Source of the DNA: Candidatus Desulfatifera sulfidica
Lineage (GTDB): Bacteria > Desulfobacterota > Desulfobulbia > Desulfobulbales > Desulfocapsaceae
Length of the DNA: 35,905 bases
NCBI GenBank assembly: GCA_014381505.1
Contig: JACNLK010000045.1
Location: 13,565 to 49,469, forward strand
Direction of reading: 5' to 3'
Shown here: one piece after another, positions 8,093 to 18,165 of the stretch
How positions within the stretch are numbered: the first letter of the stretch is position 1
Layout: every line of letters begins with the position of its first letter
Made by a program: the position numbers and the translations under genes
The notes under the pieces: model-generated
The model's database searches: none
Told to the model about the DNA's origin: nothing
The model's input: the letters and a program-made list of their open reading frames with translations, nothing else

Positions 8093-11000
8093 TATTGTGC
8101 CTGGGGGATGAGTTTTTCCAACTGCTGGATGGTCTGTTCAATCACTGTAAAGAGATCGCCACCCTGTTGCTGGTCAAGGCCGATGATCAAACGTCCGTCT
8201 TGAGTCAGACGGCAATTCTTTTTCTGTTTATTGGTCATCTTCGCCAGCCAGTCCATGAGCACTTGCGGTTCCAGCGGGGTCTCGTTGAGAAAGGAGAAGA
8301 CCAGATTGCCCGGGCCTCGCTCCAGCTTGGAAATCCGCAGGCGGATCAGCCCTTTTTTGAGGCTGACGATGTGCAGCAGGTTGCGGGTCTCAGGTGGGAT
8401 GGGGCCGTAGCGGTCGGCCAACTCGTCCATGAGATCGGCTGCTGCCGCGTCTTCTGCCGTACTCAGGGCGGCGATGCGGCGGTAGCTGATGTAGCGCTGG
8501 CTGATATCCGGGATGTAGGTCTCGGGGATGTAGGCTGAGATGTGCAGATTGATCTCCGGGTCCATGTCCTCTGTGGAGACAAAGTCCTCGCCACCTGCTG
8601 CCCGGGCCTTGAGATCGGCCACAGTCTTCTGCAGCAGATCCAGATAGAGATCATAGCCGATGGCCGCGATCTGGCCGCTCTGGGAGACACCGAGCAGGTT
8701 GCCGCCACCACGTATCTGCAGATCGCTCATGGCCAGTTTGAAGCCACCCCCCAGTTCGCTTGCGTCCATGAGTGAGCGCAGGCGTTCTTTGGCATCCTTG
8801 CTTAAAGAGTCCATGGATGGAACCAGAAGATAGGCAAAGGACTGGGTCGAGCTGCGGCCCACCCGGCCCCGGAGCTGATAGATTCCGGCCAGTCCCAGGG
8901 TGTCGGCCCGGTTGATGATGATGGTGTTGGCTGAAGGGATGTCCAGCCCTGATTCAATGATGGTGGTGCAGATCAGGACATCGGTCTTGCGGTTGACAAA
9001 ATCAACCATGATCCCCTCCAGCTCCTTGCCATCCATCTGTCCATGACCCACGGCGATTCGGGCATCGGGTACCAGGCTCTGGATGGTGGCTGCCATCCGG
9101 TGGATCGATTTGACCCGGTTGTGGACGAGAAAGACCTGGCCGCCCCGACGGATCTCGCGGGTGATGGCCTCCTTGAGAACCAGCTCATCATAGCGGGCCA
9201 CAAAGGTCTTCACGGGTCGACGTTCAGCGGGCGGGCTTGAGATGACGGACAGGTCACGAATGCCCAGCAGGGACATCTGCAGGGTCCTCGGGATGGGGGT
9301 GGCGGTCAGGGTGAGGACATCCACTTCGGCTTTGATCTTTTTAATCTTTTCCTTGTGGCCGACGCCGAAGCGGTGTTCCTCGTCAACAATCAACAGACCC
9401 AGGTTGCGGAAAGTGACATCCTTGGAGAGCAGGCGATGGGTGCCAATGATGATGTCGATCTTGCCCGCAGCCAGATCTTTTGTGATCCGGCGCTGTTCGG
9501 CCGGGCTGCGGAAGCGGTTGAGGCATTCCACGGTGACTCCCAGATCCTGCAGGCGTTCCATGAATGTCTTGGCGTGCTGTTCAGCGAGTACTGTGGTGGG
9601 TACGAGGATGGCTGTCTGGAATCCGTCTTCCACCACCTTGAAGGCGGCACGGACTGCAACTTCGGTCTTGCCGTAGCCCACATCTCCACAGACCAGGCGA
9701 TCCATGGGCTTGTCTGAGCACAGGTCTTCAATGGTCTCGGTGATGGCCCGGGCCTGACCGGTTGTTTCATCATAGGGAAATGATTCTTCGAGTTCGTGAT
9801 ACTGGCTGCCGGCTGGGGAAAAACGTCTGCCCTGGCGGAGTTCGCGACGGGCGTAGATTTCCAGCAACTCCTGGGCCACCTTCCACACCTCTTCCTTGAC
9901 TTTGGTCTTGGCTGTTTTCCAGTTCTGGCTGCCCAGCTTGTCGATGCGGGGTTCCTTGTCTGTCAGTCCTTCGTAGCGGCTGATCAGGTTGAGTCGGTCC
10001 ACCGGCAGATAGAGGCGGTCCCGGTCCCGATATTCAAGGAGCATGAAGTCGTTGGTGACCCCCTGGATCTCCATGGTTTCAAGACCCCGGTAGATGCCAA
10101 GGCCGTGGTCGCGGTGCACCACCACATGACCATCGTTCAATTCAGCAAAACGGATGGCCTCACCCGCCTGGTGTTTGGTCTTTTTGCGGCTCCCCAGCCG
10201 CATCTCGCCGAAAAGCTCACTCTCAGAGAGCAGATGCACACCTTCCTGGATCAGGCTGAATCCCTGACTGAAGGACTGGTTGCAGATCAGGAGCGTGTTG
10301 CACTCACTGGCGAGGATCTCAGGGATTTGCAGGGGGAGACTGATTGGTTCGATTTGATGCTGGTGTTTGTGGAGCAGGTCGGACAAATTCCGGGCATGCT
10401 GTTCGGATCGACAGCAGAGAACGACTCGCTCGCCCAAATTCTGCCAGCGCCTGATCTGGTCACTTAAGGGGGGGAGCAGACCCTGTTTGCGGCGCTGGAG
10501 GGCTATTTCTTGCTTGAGGAGCTGGTGGTTGGCCGACGGGATGGTCAGTACCTTGTCATCGGCCTCAGGAAAATCCGTGCACAGGGTCTGTGGGAACCTG
10601 GCCATGTCGCGGGTCAGTTTTTCTGAAATGAGGAAGAGCTGCTCCGGAGCCAGTGCCGGGCCTTGTCTGGTTTGAATTTCCAGGTAGTTGGTCTGCACGC
10701 GTTCATCAATCAGAGCGGCGGCCTGATCCTGGGCCTGTGGATCCATTGAAAGCAGGCGGGTTTCAGGTGGGAGAAAATCAAGAACAGTGTCTGTTTGCTG
10801 TTCTCCGTAAAACAGGGGGAGAAACCCTTCAATCCCTGCAAAACGGTGTCGGCGTCTGACCTGCTCACGCAGGCGGGCGCTCTCTTCATGATTCCAGTTG
10901 TTTTGTTCTTCAAGGAGGTAGAGCTGCTCCAGCAGGTGGCTCATCTCTGGGCCGTTTGGGAACAGGACATCGCTGACCGGCAGGAGAATGGCTTCGTCCA

Positions 11001-11637
11001 GTTCCTGCAGCGAACGTTGACTGTAGGGATCAAAGAGGCGGATGGACTCGATGGTGTCACCGAAAAAATCGAGTCGGAGCGGACCTTCGCTGGTTTGCTG
11101 GTCATTGCCGCTGGTAAAAGAGGGTGGGTAAAGGTCGATGATTCCGCCGCGCACTGAAAAGTCACCCGGTGTCTGGACGAGGGAAACTTGTTCGTAGCCG
11201 CCTGTGATCAGTTGTGTGATCAATTGATCGCGGTCACAGTCCTCACCGGCCATGATCAGTTCCGTGGTCGTGCTGAGGATGGATTTCGGCATGACCTTGC
11301 GCATGAGGGCCTCGGTGGAGATCACCAGGATGAATGGGGCAGTCTGCTCCTGCAGGCGGGAGAGAACTGAGAGGCGGCTGGCCGTGGTCCGTTGATCTGG
11401 CGAGAGCGGGGTGTAGGGCGGCGTCTCGTGAGCTGGATAGACAAGGATTTGGCCGGGGTACACAAGGCGCAGGTCTTCTGCAAATTGGGTGGTGAGTTGT
11501 TCGTCCGATACGATGCAGCAGCAGGGTTGCTGAGTGGCCAGGGTGGCGGCGAGCAGGGCGTTACTGCTTCCGCGCAGGCCTGTGACAGAGATATCTTCTT
11601 TGGGGTCTGGCAGGGTTGATTGAGAAAAAATATTCAT
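8092..11637 (-). CDS. mfd: Transcription-repair coupling factor Mfd
   Basis: 1181 aa; DHGLGIYRGLETMEIQGVTNDFMLLEYRDRDRLYLPVDRLNLISRY, DRLVCGDVGYGKTEVAVRAAFK, DEEHRFGVGHKEKIK and LTLTATPIPRTLQMSL. Confidence 0.97.
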   Translation of the reverse strand: MNIFSQSTLPDPKEDISVTGLRGSSNALLAATLATQQPCCCIVSDEQLTTQFAEDLRLVYPGQILVYPAHETPPYTPLSPDQRTTASRLSVLSRLQEQTAPFILVISTEALMRKVMPKSILSTTTELIMAGEDCDRDQLITQLITGGYEQVSLVQTPGDFSVRGGIIDLYPPSFTSGNDQQTSEGPLRLDFFGDTIESIRLFDPYSQRSLQELDEAILLPVSDVLFPNGPEMSHLLEQLYLLEEQNNWNHEESARLREQVRRRHRFAGIEGFLPLFYGEQQTDTVLDFLPPETRLLSMDPQAQDQAAALIDERVQTNYLEIQTRQGPALAPEQLFLISEKLTRDMARFPQTLCTDFPEADDKVLTIPSANHQLLKQEIALQRRKQGLLPPLSDQIRRWQNLGERVVLCCRSEQHARNLSDLLHKHQHQIEPISLPLQIPEILASECNTLLICNQSFSQGFSLIQEGVHLLSESELFGEMRLGSRKKTKHQAGEAIRFAELNDGHVVVHRDHGLGIYRGLETMEIQGVTNDFMLLEYRDRDRLYLPVDRLNLISRYEGLTDKEPRIDKLGSQNWKTAKTKVKEEVWKVAQELLEIYARRELRQGRRFSPAGSQYHELEESFPYDETTGQARAITETIEDLCSDKPMDRLVCGDVGYGKTEVAVRAAFKVVEDGFQTAILVPTTVLAEQHAKTFMERLQDLGVTVECLNRFRSPAEQRRITKDLAAGKIDIIIGTHRLLSKDVTFRNLGLLIVDEEHRFGVGHKEKIKKIKAEVDVLTLTATPIPRTLQMSLLGIRDLSVISSPPAERRPVKTFVARYDELVLKEAITREIRRGGQVFLVHNRVKSIHRMAATIQSLVPDARIAVGHGQMDGKELEGIMVDFVNRKTDVLICTTIIESGLDIPSANTIIINRADTLGLAGIYQLRGRVGRSSTQSFAYLLVPSMDSLSKDAKERLRSLMDASELGGGFKLAMSDLQIRGGGNLLGVSQSGQIAAIGYDLYLDLLQKTVADLKARAAGGEDFVSTEDMDPEINLHISAYIPETYIPDISQRYISYRRIAALSTAEDAAAADLMDELADRYGPIPPETRNLLHIVSLKKGLIRLRISKLERGPGNLVFSFLNETPLEPQVLMDWLAKMTNKQKKNCRLTQDGRLIIGLDQQQGGDLFTVIEQTIQQLEKLIPQAQ

Positions 11638-11640
11638 TTG

Positions 11641-11681
11641 GCTGGAAAAAAAGAACCGGCTGCGGAAATACCGCAGCCGGT
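11641..11681 (-). terminator. Rho-independent terminator downstream of bamA
   Basis: Minus strand ACCGGCTGCGG-TATTT-CCGCAGCCGGT followed by TCTTTTTTT; perfect 11-bp stem, 29 nt after the bamA stop. Confidence 0.9.
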
Positions 11682-11709
11682 GAGATTACTGGGAAAGATT
11701 TATTCAATC

Positions 11710-14382
11710 TTAGAACATGCCGCCGATGGAAAAATCCCACAGGGTCTCGGATTCGTGGGGAGCTGGATCCAAATTGTAGCCCCAGATCAGGCGCAGGGGG
11801 CCCATGGGGGAAAGCCAGCGGAACTCAAAGCCGGTGGAGTGGTCGATATTTTCCACTGTCCAGTCTTCGTCGTTATCCATGGCTCGGCCAATATCGTAAA
11901 ATACCACACCCTGGAGCCCGGCTTCTTTGAGCAGGGGAAAGATGTACTCAATATTGGCGTACCACATTTTTACACCACCAATCTGCTCGTTACTGGCCGC
12001 GTCAATGGGGCTGGCATCACCGTACTCAAAGCCGCGGATGGTGTTCATGCCGCCCAGGAAGAAGCGTTCGTAGACCGGGAGTTTGTTGCTTTTGTTTTCC
12101 CATATTTGCCCGGCTGCGCCTTTGATGTGGAAGACGGTGCTCCAGGGCAAAGGAAAATACCAACCGCTCGAGGCCTCAACCTTGGTGAACTGGGAGTCTC
12201 CACCCAGGGGGCCTCCGGCGTATTTGATACTGATCTGATTGCGGGAGCCTTTGGTGGCCGCAGTGAGACGGTCACGGGTGTCCCGGCGGACGGTAAAACT
12301 GAGGGCACTGGTGATTTCGAGGTCCAGGGACTGGAGAATGATCCATGAGGCGGTGTCCGAGATCTCAGACAATTTCGAGTTGGTGAAACTGTAACTGCCG
12401 TATCCTCGCCATTTTTCCCACAGAGGATAACCGATACGGATAGCCCCACCCTTGGAATCTTTATCATAATCGTCGTATTCGGTGACCCAGTTGAACAGGT
12501 CGACGCCCCAGCTCAGTTGGGAGTCACGGAAGCGGGGATTTGTGTAGGACAGATTGTAACGGGTGTTGGTACCGCTGATGTCGGCCTTGAATGACATCCG
12601 ATCGCCACGTCCAAGGAAGTTATTTTCCGAGATCTCACCCATGACCACCAGATTGTCCACTGAGCTGTAGCCCATGCCGATGCTGAACTGGCCGGTGTTC
12701 TTCTCCTTGACTTCAACCAGCACATCCATCTGATCAGGTTCTGCAGTGGGCTGTGGGGTGACAGAGACGTCTTCAAAGAAATCCAGGCGCTGAATTTTTT
12801 GACTACTGGTACGCAGTGCCTTGGAGTCAAAGACGCCGCCTTCTTCAATTCTCATTTCACGTCGAATGACGTTGTCGCGAGTTCGCGAGTTGCCGCTGAT
12901 GACGATGCGGTCTATATGGACCAGTTCACCCTTGTCAATTTCAAGCGTTATGTCAAGTGTGTCCAGGGTCGCGCCTTTGATCATGCGGGGCTTGACGTCG
13001 GCAAAGGCGTAGCCTTCTTCGGCGTAGTGGTCGGTAATTTTCAACAGGTCTTCACGGATGGATTTTTTGTTGACATATTCTTCCTCCGGAAAGGTCAACA
13101 GCTCGCGGAGAATCTCCTTGTCGCTGATCAGGTCTCCACTGAAATCCACCTGACCCATGCGATAGCGGGGGCCTTCTTCGATGGTGAAGGTGACAGACAA
13201 TGCTTTATCTTGCTGGTGAACCTGCGGGTCAGCGACCTTGGCTTCGAGAAAGCCCTGGTTGTTGTAGAAGATGTTAATTCGTGCGGCATCCTGGCGCAGT
13301 TCGTCCATGTTGAGCAGGCCGCGACCTGAAATCCAGGAAAACCACCCTTTTTTGTCTGTATCAATCTGATCTTCGAGGACACCGGCCTTGAATGTATTGT
13401 TGCCAACAAAACTGATTTGTTTGATGTAGAGCTTGTCGCCCTGGTTGATGACAAAACGAAGCGTGGCCTGGCCTGGGAGCGGAAAGCTGATCTCCGGGAC
13501 GACCGTTGTTTCGTAATATCCTTTTGATTTAAGGAAATTTTGAATTGCAGCTGCGGCCTGGTTGATTTGACTTTGGTTGAGGATGGTGTTGGCCTTGAGG
13601 TTGGCCGCGGCCTGGGCGTCTTCTTCATATTCCTCGTCTATGCCGGTGAATTCAATCTTGGCAAGGACCGGTTTTTCATCGACCTCAAATGTGATTTCTT
13701 TGCCCTGTTCACCTTGTTCGACCCGTATGCGCACATCGTCGAAATAACCCATGTCAAAGATGGCCTTGAGGTCATGGCGCAGAGTCATCTGTGAGTAGAG
13801 GTCGCCAGTCTGGCTGGTGACTTTGCGCAGGATCGCCCCCGGGTCAATGCGTTCATTACCGCTGATTGTCACTGTGGCAATGAAAAATTCACGGCCGGTG
13901 TGGTTGACTGCTTTTTGTATGATTGCATCAAGGGCCGCATCGAGATCATTGAGTGTTGGCCTGGCTTCGTAAAGGTACTTCGGAGCACCAGGATCCAGGA
14001 GGTCATAGATCTTGTAGTCAAGGCTGATTTGTTCACCCAGCAGGGTCAGGCTGCCAATGGCCACATAGTCCTTGTTTGTGCGTTGACTCAGTTCATTGAG
14101 TGCCTGGGCCGGAGGCGGCCAGGTTCCGGCATAGTCGAGAAGCTGGCCTGCTGCCTTGCGTGGCAGCATTGTGAAAGTGTATTGGGAGAGGGCCCTGCTC
14201 AGGGCCTGGTCGGCCTGGCTGGCCAGTTCTTGGTCTGGCTGGAGAGTATTGATTTTCAGTGGTGGAAAACTTGTGTTTTGTTCGAGCGCAGCGGCTGATG
14301 TGCCCTGGCCGAATGTGAAGAGCAGGGTCAGCAGCAGAATAGAGAAAAGAGAGCGGGAAAAGAGATCATTGCGTTGTGACAT
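11710..14382 (-). CDS. bamA: Outer membrane protein assembly factor BamA (POTRA repeats plus Omp85 barrel), with N-terminal extension
   Basis: Signal peptide; POTRA-like blocks (IDRIVISGNSRTRDNVIRREMRIEEGGVFDSKAL); barrel ending LRLIWGYNLDPAPHESETLWDFSIGGMF. Residues ~30-165 precede the first POTRA. Confidence 0.93.
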   Translation of the reverse strand: MSQRNDLFSRSLFSILLLTLLFTFGQGTSAAALEQNTSFPPLKINTLQPDQELASQADQALSRALSQYTFTMLPRKAAGQLLDYAGTWPPPAQALNELSQRTNKDYVAIGSLTLLGEQISLDYKIYDLLDPGAPKYLYEARPTLNDLDAALDAIIQKAVNHTGREFFIATVTISGNERIDPGAILRKVTSQTGDLYSQMTLRHDLKAIFDMGYFDDVRIRVEQGEQGKEITFEVDEKPVLAKIEFTGIDEEYEEDAQAAANLKANTILNQSQINQAAAAIQNFLKSKGYYETTVVPEISFPLPGQATLRFVINQGDKLYIKQISFVGNNTFKAGVLEDQIDTDKKGWFSWISGRGLLNMDELRQDAARINIFYNNQGFLEAKVADPQVHQQDKALSVTFTIEEGPRYRMGQVDFSGDLISDKEILRELLTFPEEEYVNKKSIREDLLKITDHYAEEGYAFADVKPRMIKGATLDTLDITLEIDKGELVHIDRIVISGNSRTRDNVIRREMRIEEGGVFDSKALRTSSQKIQRLDFFEDVSVTPQPTAEPDQMDVLVEVKEKNTGQFSIGMGYSSVDNLVVMGEISENNFLGRGDRMSFKADISGTNTRYNLSYTNPRFRDSQLSWGVDLFNWVTEYDDYDKDSKGGAIRIGYPLWEKWRGYGSYSFTNSKLSEISDTASWIILQSLDLEITSALSFTVRRDTRDRLTAATKGSRNQISIKYAGGPLGGDSQFTKVEASSGWYFPLPWSTVFHIKGAAGQIWENKSNKLPVYERFFLGGMNTIRGFEYGDASPIDAASNEQIGGVKMWYANIEYIFPLLKEAGLQGVVFYDIGRAMDNDEDWTVENIDHSTGFEFRWLSPMGPLRLIWGYNLDPAPHESETLWDFSIGGMF

Positions 14383-14463
14383 GGGCTTTGGTCCTATGGA
14401 TACAGAAAAAGGGGGAACAGGAGCACTCGGTGGAAGGGGTCAGGGGGAGTTGCTCTTCAGGTT

Positions 14464-14508
14464 ACCTTAATATTGAACGAAAAGTCTCAATTTTCAAAGT
14501 ACCCTTCA
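14464..14508. repeat. Solo half-copy of the 4.7-kb palindromic element
   Basis: ACCTTAATATTGAACGAAAAGTCTCAATTTTCAAAGTACCCT matches ACCTTGATCTTGAACGAAAACTCTCATTCTTCAAAGGACCCT (from 4824) at roughly 36 of 42 positions by eye. Confidence 0.75.
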
Positions 14509-14629
14509 ATCCGTTTAGTTTTTGGCCAGATGACTCGAGTCAATTTTATCTTTATAGAAGAATCACGACATTATGCCATGTTTGATCATTTTTGCAAAGG
14601 GAGCAGCTGAAGAGTTACAAAAAACCTTT

Positions 14630-15352
14630 TTATTCCGTGAGCAGGGTGTTGACCTGGTCATGGATGAGCTGGGCCAGTTCCTGTTTCTGGCGGTTGTTGT
14701 AACTGGTGCTGGTGACCGGGCTCCCAATGGTGATGGTAATGGTTCCGGGACGTGGTAACCAGGCCCCTTTGGGCAGGATATCATAGGAGCCTTTGATTGC
14801 CAGGGGGACCAGTGGGATTCCTGACTTGATTCCCAGCAACATGGCGCCCCCTTTAAAGGGCTGGAGTGTGCCATCAGCGGAGCGGGTTCCCTCAGGAAAG
14901 ATCAAGACTGATGTGCCACGGTTTATTTGAGCGGCGGCCTTATCCAAGCTCATCAGGGCCTGGCGACCATGATTGCGGTTGATGAAGATGGTCCCGGCAC
15001 GATTCATAGCCGCACCGAGAAAAGGAATGCGAGATAACTCTTCTTTGGCCAGCCAGCGGAAGGGCAGCGGGAAATAACCTTGAAAACTGAAAATATCAAA
15101 CTGGCTCAGGTGGTTGGCGCAATAGATATACGTTGTACCGGGGGTGAGTTTTTCTGCACCGATGATTTTGATCCGCACACCGGCCAGTCTACAGATGGTC
15201 TGCGCCCAGCGCCTTGGGTGAATTTGAGCCTTTTCCTGATCCTGGCGGAGGATGAAAATCGAACCCACAGTAACCAGGCTGAAGAAAATGGTAACGATGG
15301 TCGCGGCCGGCAGGAAAAAAAGGCCTCGGATAAGGTGACTGGGGGACATCAT
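14630..15352 (-). CDS. plsC: 1-acyl-sn-glycerol-3-phosphate acyltransferase (PlsC family)
   Basis: CANHLSQFDIF (NHxxxxD) and LIFPEGTRSADGTLQPFKGGA (FPEGTRS), N-terminal hydrophobic segment. Confidence 0.93.
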   Translation of the reverse strand: MMSPSHLIRGLFFLPAATIVTIFFSLVTVGSIFILRQDQEKAQIHPRRWAQTICRLAGVRIKIIGAEKLTPGTTYIYCANHLSQFDIFSFQGYFPLPFRWLAKEELSRIPFLGAAMNRAGTIFINRNHGRQALMSLDKAAAQINRGTSVLIFPEGTRSADGTLQPFKGGAMLLGIKSGIPLVPLAIKGSYDILPKGAWLPRPGTITITIGSPVTSTSYNNRQKQELAQLIHDQVNTLLTE

Positions 15353-16509
15353 TATGGGTCGAGGGGACGTAATTCCCGGAAGGGTGAGGTGGAGTCCATG
15401 TGGATTGAATGGAGAAGCTCTTCCGGGTTGGACCGGAAGTCGTCATCCCGGGAACTGGGTTGAATCATTTCCTCGTTCCAGGTGGCGATCAGGTTTTGAT
15501 GGCTCCAGCGTGTCAGATAGTAAATAACCGTGGAGGGCAGCCGGGTGTGGATTGTTTCTTCGGGCATGGGATCGACAAAACTTGATTGACGAAGTTTCAG
15601 GGAAGAGAGCGTCTGTGTCTTATAGAAGCTTTCCAGAAAGAGGAGCTCGGCAGGCAGGTCTCCTTTGAGACCAATGCGAGAGAATACCTTCAGTAGAATT
15701 TCCAGAAATTTTTTGCCACTAGTGGCCAATGGGTAGGGGATGTAGATCTCACGCGGGGTCTTGAGTTCCAGGTAAGACTTGATGGTCAGGATCAGGTTGG
15801 CCAGCTCCACCGGTTCCTTGTCCACAAAATGATATGTTTCTCCCGAAAATTCGCGGCGATTCTGGAGGACATGATGGACAAAGTAGGGCAGTTTGTTGGA
15901 ACTGGAGTAAGAGTGCATGACCCCTTTTTTGGTGAACAGTACCGGCATGGACTCATCGGCAATGGAAAAAAAGAGTCTGTGGAAGCCCTGAATTTTGTGA
16001 TCGTGTTCGCCGTAGACCACGCCCAGGCGGATATTGGTGTAGTCGAGTCCAGTGGTGCGATGCATGTAGCGCAGCGTTTTCTCCACCATTAATTTGGACT
16101 TGGAGTAGTTATTGAGAGCGCCTGACAGTGGGAGCTGATCTTCTTCGGTCAGGTTTGAGCCATTGGGGAGGGTGGCGGCCGAACTGATGTGGATGTAGGG
16201 AATTTGAAGGGCTGCTGCGGCCCGAGCCAGGTTAAGGGCGCCCAGATAGTTGACCTCGAAAGAGAGCTGTCCGTCGGCGTCAATGGGAGCGATGGCAGTA
16301 TTGATGACGAAGTTGGGTCGAACTCGATTGAGGTAATCACGGATGTCGCCGGCATTTCGAATCGAAAGTTTTTTGCTGCTCGGGGCTCGGATCTCGATGG
16401 ACTCGGGAGTCTCGGTCTTGAAATAATGGGCCAGAGTTCCGCCGATGAGGCCGGAGCCGCCAATTAAGACACCGAGGAGCTTGTGTGGATGTGAGGAATT
16501 TTGTTGCAC
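15352..16509 (-). CDS. NAD-dependent epimerase/dehydratase family protein (SDR)
   Basis: GVLIGGSGLIGGTLAHYF Rossmann motif, NYLGALNLARAAAALQIPYIHISSAAT, NNYSKSKLMVEKTL (YxxxK). Abuts plsC (1-nt overlap). Confidence 0.75.
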   Translation of the reverse strand: MQQNSSHPHKLLGVLIGGSGLIGGTLAHYFKTETPESIEIRAPSSKKLSIRNAGDIRDYLNRVRPNFVINTAIAPIDADGQLSFEVNYLGALNLARAAAALQIPYIHISSAATLPNGSNLTEEDQLPLSGALNNYSKSKLMVEKTLRYMHRTTGLDYTNIRLGVVYGEHDHKIQGFHRLFFSIADESMPVLFTKKGVMHSYSSSNKLPYFVHHVLQNRREFSGETYHFVDKEPVELANLILTIKSYLELKTPREIYIPYPLATSGKKFLEILLKVFSRIGLKGDLPAELLFLESFYKTQTLSSLKLRQSSFVDPMPEETIHTRLPSTVIYYLTRWSHQNLIATWNEEMIQPSSRDDDFRSNPEELLHSIHMDSTSPFRELRPLDP

Positions 16510-16875
16510 CGTCGCTTGCTCAGTAAAGTGTGGTCAATGGCCTGATTCTTTTAAGTGAACTTTCAACATAGATGATTTCTATAAAATAGCATTTCTTTTT
16601 GCAAGAAAACAATTTTTTCAGCATGATCAAGTACGAATTTTATACAAGCAGAAAAGAAAGGGGCAGGGCATGAGTTGACGCTCCCTGGCAGATGGAATAT
16701 CCTGATTTGAGAAATTGTGCTTGAATTCTCCAATGATTGGCAACTGTTGTCTCTGTTGGCGGAGTCGCAGGGTGTGAGAGTTCGTGAATGATCAAATTGG
16801 GTTCGTGAGATTTATGTTTAAACTGAGGATAGATATGGAATACCGTTTTCTTACGGCTCGATCAGTGAGCGTGGG

Positions 16876-17607
16876 ATGAGGGGTGCGGACTGGTTGCACG
16901 CGGGGTTAGGGCTCATGTTTCCCCGTTGTTGTTTTTTGTGTCGCCTTCCCCTGGATTCACCGACTCAGTTGTGTGAATCGTGTCTGGGGGTGATTCCCAG
17001 ATTGAAACCTCCTTTTTGCCGGCGCTGTGGTTGTTCGCTCTATCCAGCCGCTGGTGACGGGCATGTCTGCGGTGCCTGTCTTGCCAATCAACCCCTGTAT
17101 GGCCGTGCACGAGCCGGATTTATATATGAGGAACCTCTAACCGCTCTCTTGCATGGATTGAAGTACCGGGCTGATTTCTCAACATTGCCCGTATTGGCAG
17201 AATTGATTCGTCCGTTGCAGGAGCAGTTGGGTGTGAACAGGGAAGACGACAGGGTTGTGCCTGTTCCCCTGCACAGGAGTCGTTTGATGAACCGAGGGTT
17301 TAATCAATCATTACTCCTTGCTGCCCTTTTTTTTTCTGGCGCTCAATCGTTGATTCTGCCTCAGACCTTGTTGCGCGTTCGCAATACGGCACCACAGACA
17401 TCTCTTGATGGTATGGCACGACGTAAAAATCTGACTGGGGCCTTTGCCGTTTCAGATGCTTCGCTCATCAGGGGCCGGCGAGTCTTTCTCGTTGATGATG
17501 TCTTCACCACCGGCACAACAGTGAATGAGTGCAGCCGGACATTGCTGGCGGCCGGGGCGATTGATGTTGAAGTGCTGACTGTTGCCCGGGTGGCTCGGCT
17601 GGAGTGA
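16876..17607 (+). CDS. comF: ComF family protein (amidophosphoribosyltransferase-like)
   Basis: CxxC zinc-finger N-terminus (CCFLCRLPLDSPTQLCESC, CRRCGCSLYP) and PRPP-binding motif RRVFLVDDVFTTGTTVNECSRTL. Confidence 0.92.
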   Translation: MRGADWLHAGLGLMFPRCCFLCRLPLDSPTQLCESCLGVIPRLKPPFCRRCGCSLYPAAGDGHVCGACLANQPLYGRARAGFIYEEPLTALLHGLKYRADFSTLPVLAELIRPLQEQLGVNREDDRVVPVPLHRSRLMNRGFNQSLLLAALFFSGAQSLILPQTLLRVRNTAPQTSLDGMARRKNLTGAFAVSDASLIRGRRVFLVDDVFTTGTTVNECSRTLLAAGAIDVEVLTVARVARLE

Positions 17608-17745
17608 TTTGTTTCTAAAAAAAATCAGGAAGGCTTTTATCGCGCTATTGGCCGTTCTGGTGTGGTTCTTGGATTGTGTCCATTTGAAATTTTGTGTTTT
17701 GTTGAGTTAATATGAGTAAAGTGTAGTTTTTTTGAGTTAAAGTAA

Positions 17746-17770
17746 AACTCGTAATTCTTGATTACAAGTT
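17746..17770. repeat. Short hairpin in AT-rich intergenic region upstream of dnaA
   Basis: AACTCGTAAT-TCTTG-ATTACAAGTT, 9 of 10 bp paired. Confidence 0.5.
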
Positions 17771-17855
17771 TGTCGTCCGGTAACTTGGCAAAATAACACT
17801 GAAACAGCGGCTCTTTTTTGAATGCTTGTGAATCAAGGGAGTTAGGAGGGTCTTC

Positions 17856-18131
17856 TTGGCGTATCCAAGTATTGACGCGGGTTTTGCTCAGATGCTTAAC
17901 CTTTTGTCTGGATTGATAAATTTCCGTCAACCGTCGTTGACGCGACCGATGTTTTTGAGTTTATATGGTCGTCATCATTTGATCCGTACCCACTTATTAT
18001 GTATATGGTTATGGGAATCAATGCCAACAGCCTTTCGTGTTGCACTCGGTATCTTGTTTATATTTTTTTTGCTGAGAGTAGTTCTCTTTTGTGTCGGAAA
18101 TGGCCTTCTATTGCCTGAAATGAAGTTTTGA
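17856..18131 (+). CDS. Possible small membrane protein upstream of dnaA (TTG start)
   Basis: 91-aa ORF with AGGAGGG 5 nt before TTG and a C-terminal hydrophobic segment ALGILFIFFLLRVVLFCVG. No recognisable family. Confidence 0.3.
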   Translation: MAYPSIDAGFAQMLNLLSGLINFRQPSLTRPMFLSLYGRHHLIRTHLLCIWLWESMPTAFRVALGILFIFFLLRVVLFCVGNGLLLPEMKF

Positions 18132-18165
18132 TTAAACGATTATTTGTGGGTGTTAAGGACTTTTT

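Noticed and set aside
9796-10467. Plus-strand ORFs inside mfd (also 12799-13329 inside bamA)
   Set aside because: Antisense to strongly supported genes, no recognisable domain.
17637-17930. 97-aa minus-strand ORF downstream of comF
   Set aside because: No convincing ribosome-binding site or family signal; lies in AT-rich intergenic sequence.
17608-18165. Calling this region oriC
   Set aside because: No TTATNCACA-type DnaA boxes found on either strand by eye; only proximity to dnaA and AT-richness. Kept as a low-interest finding only.
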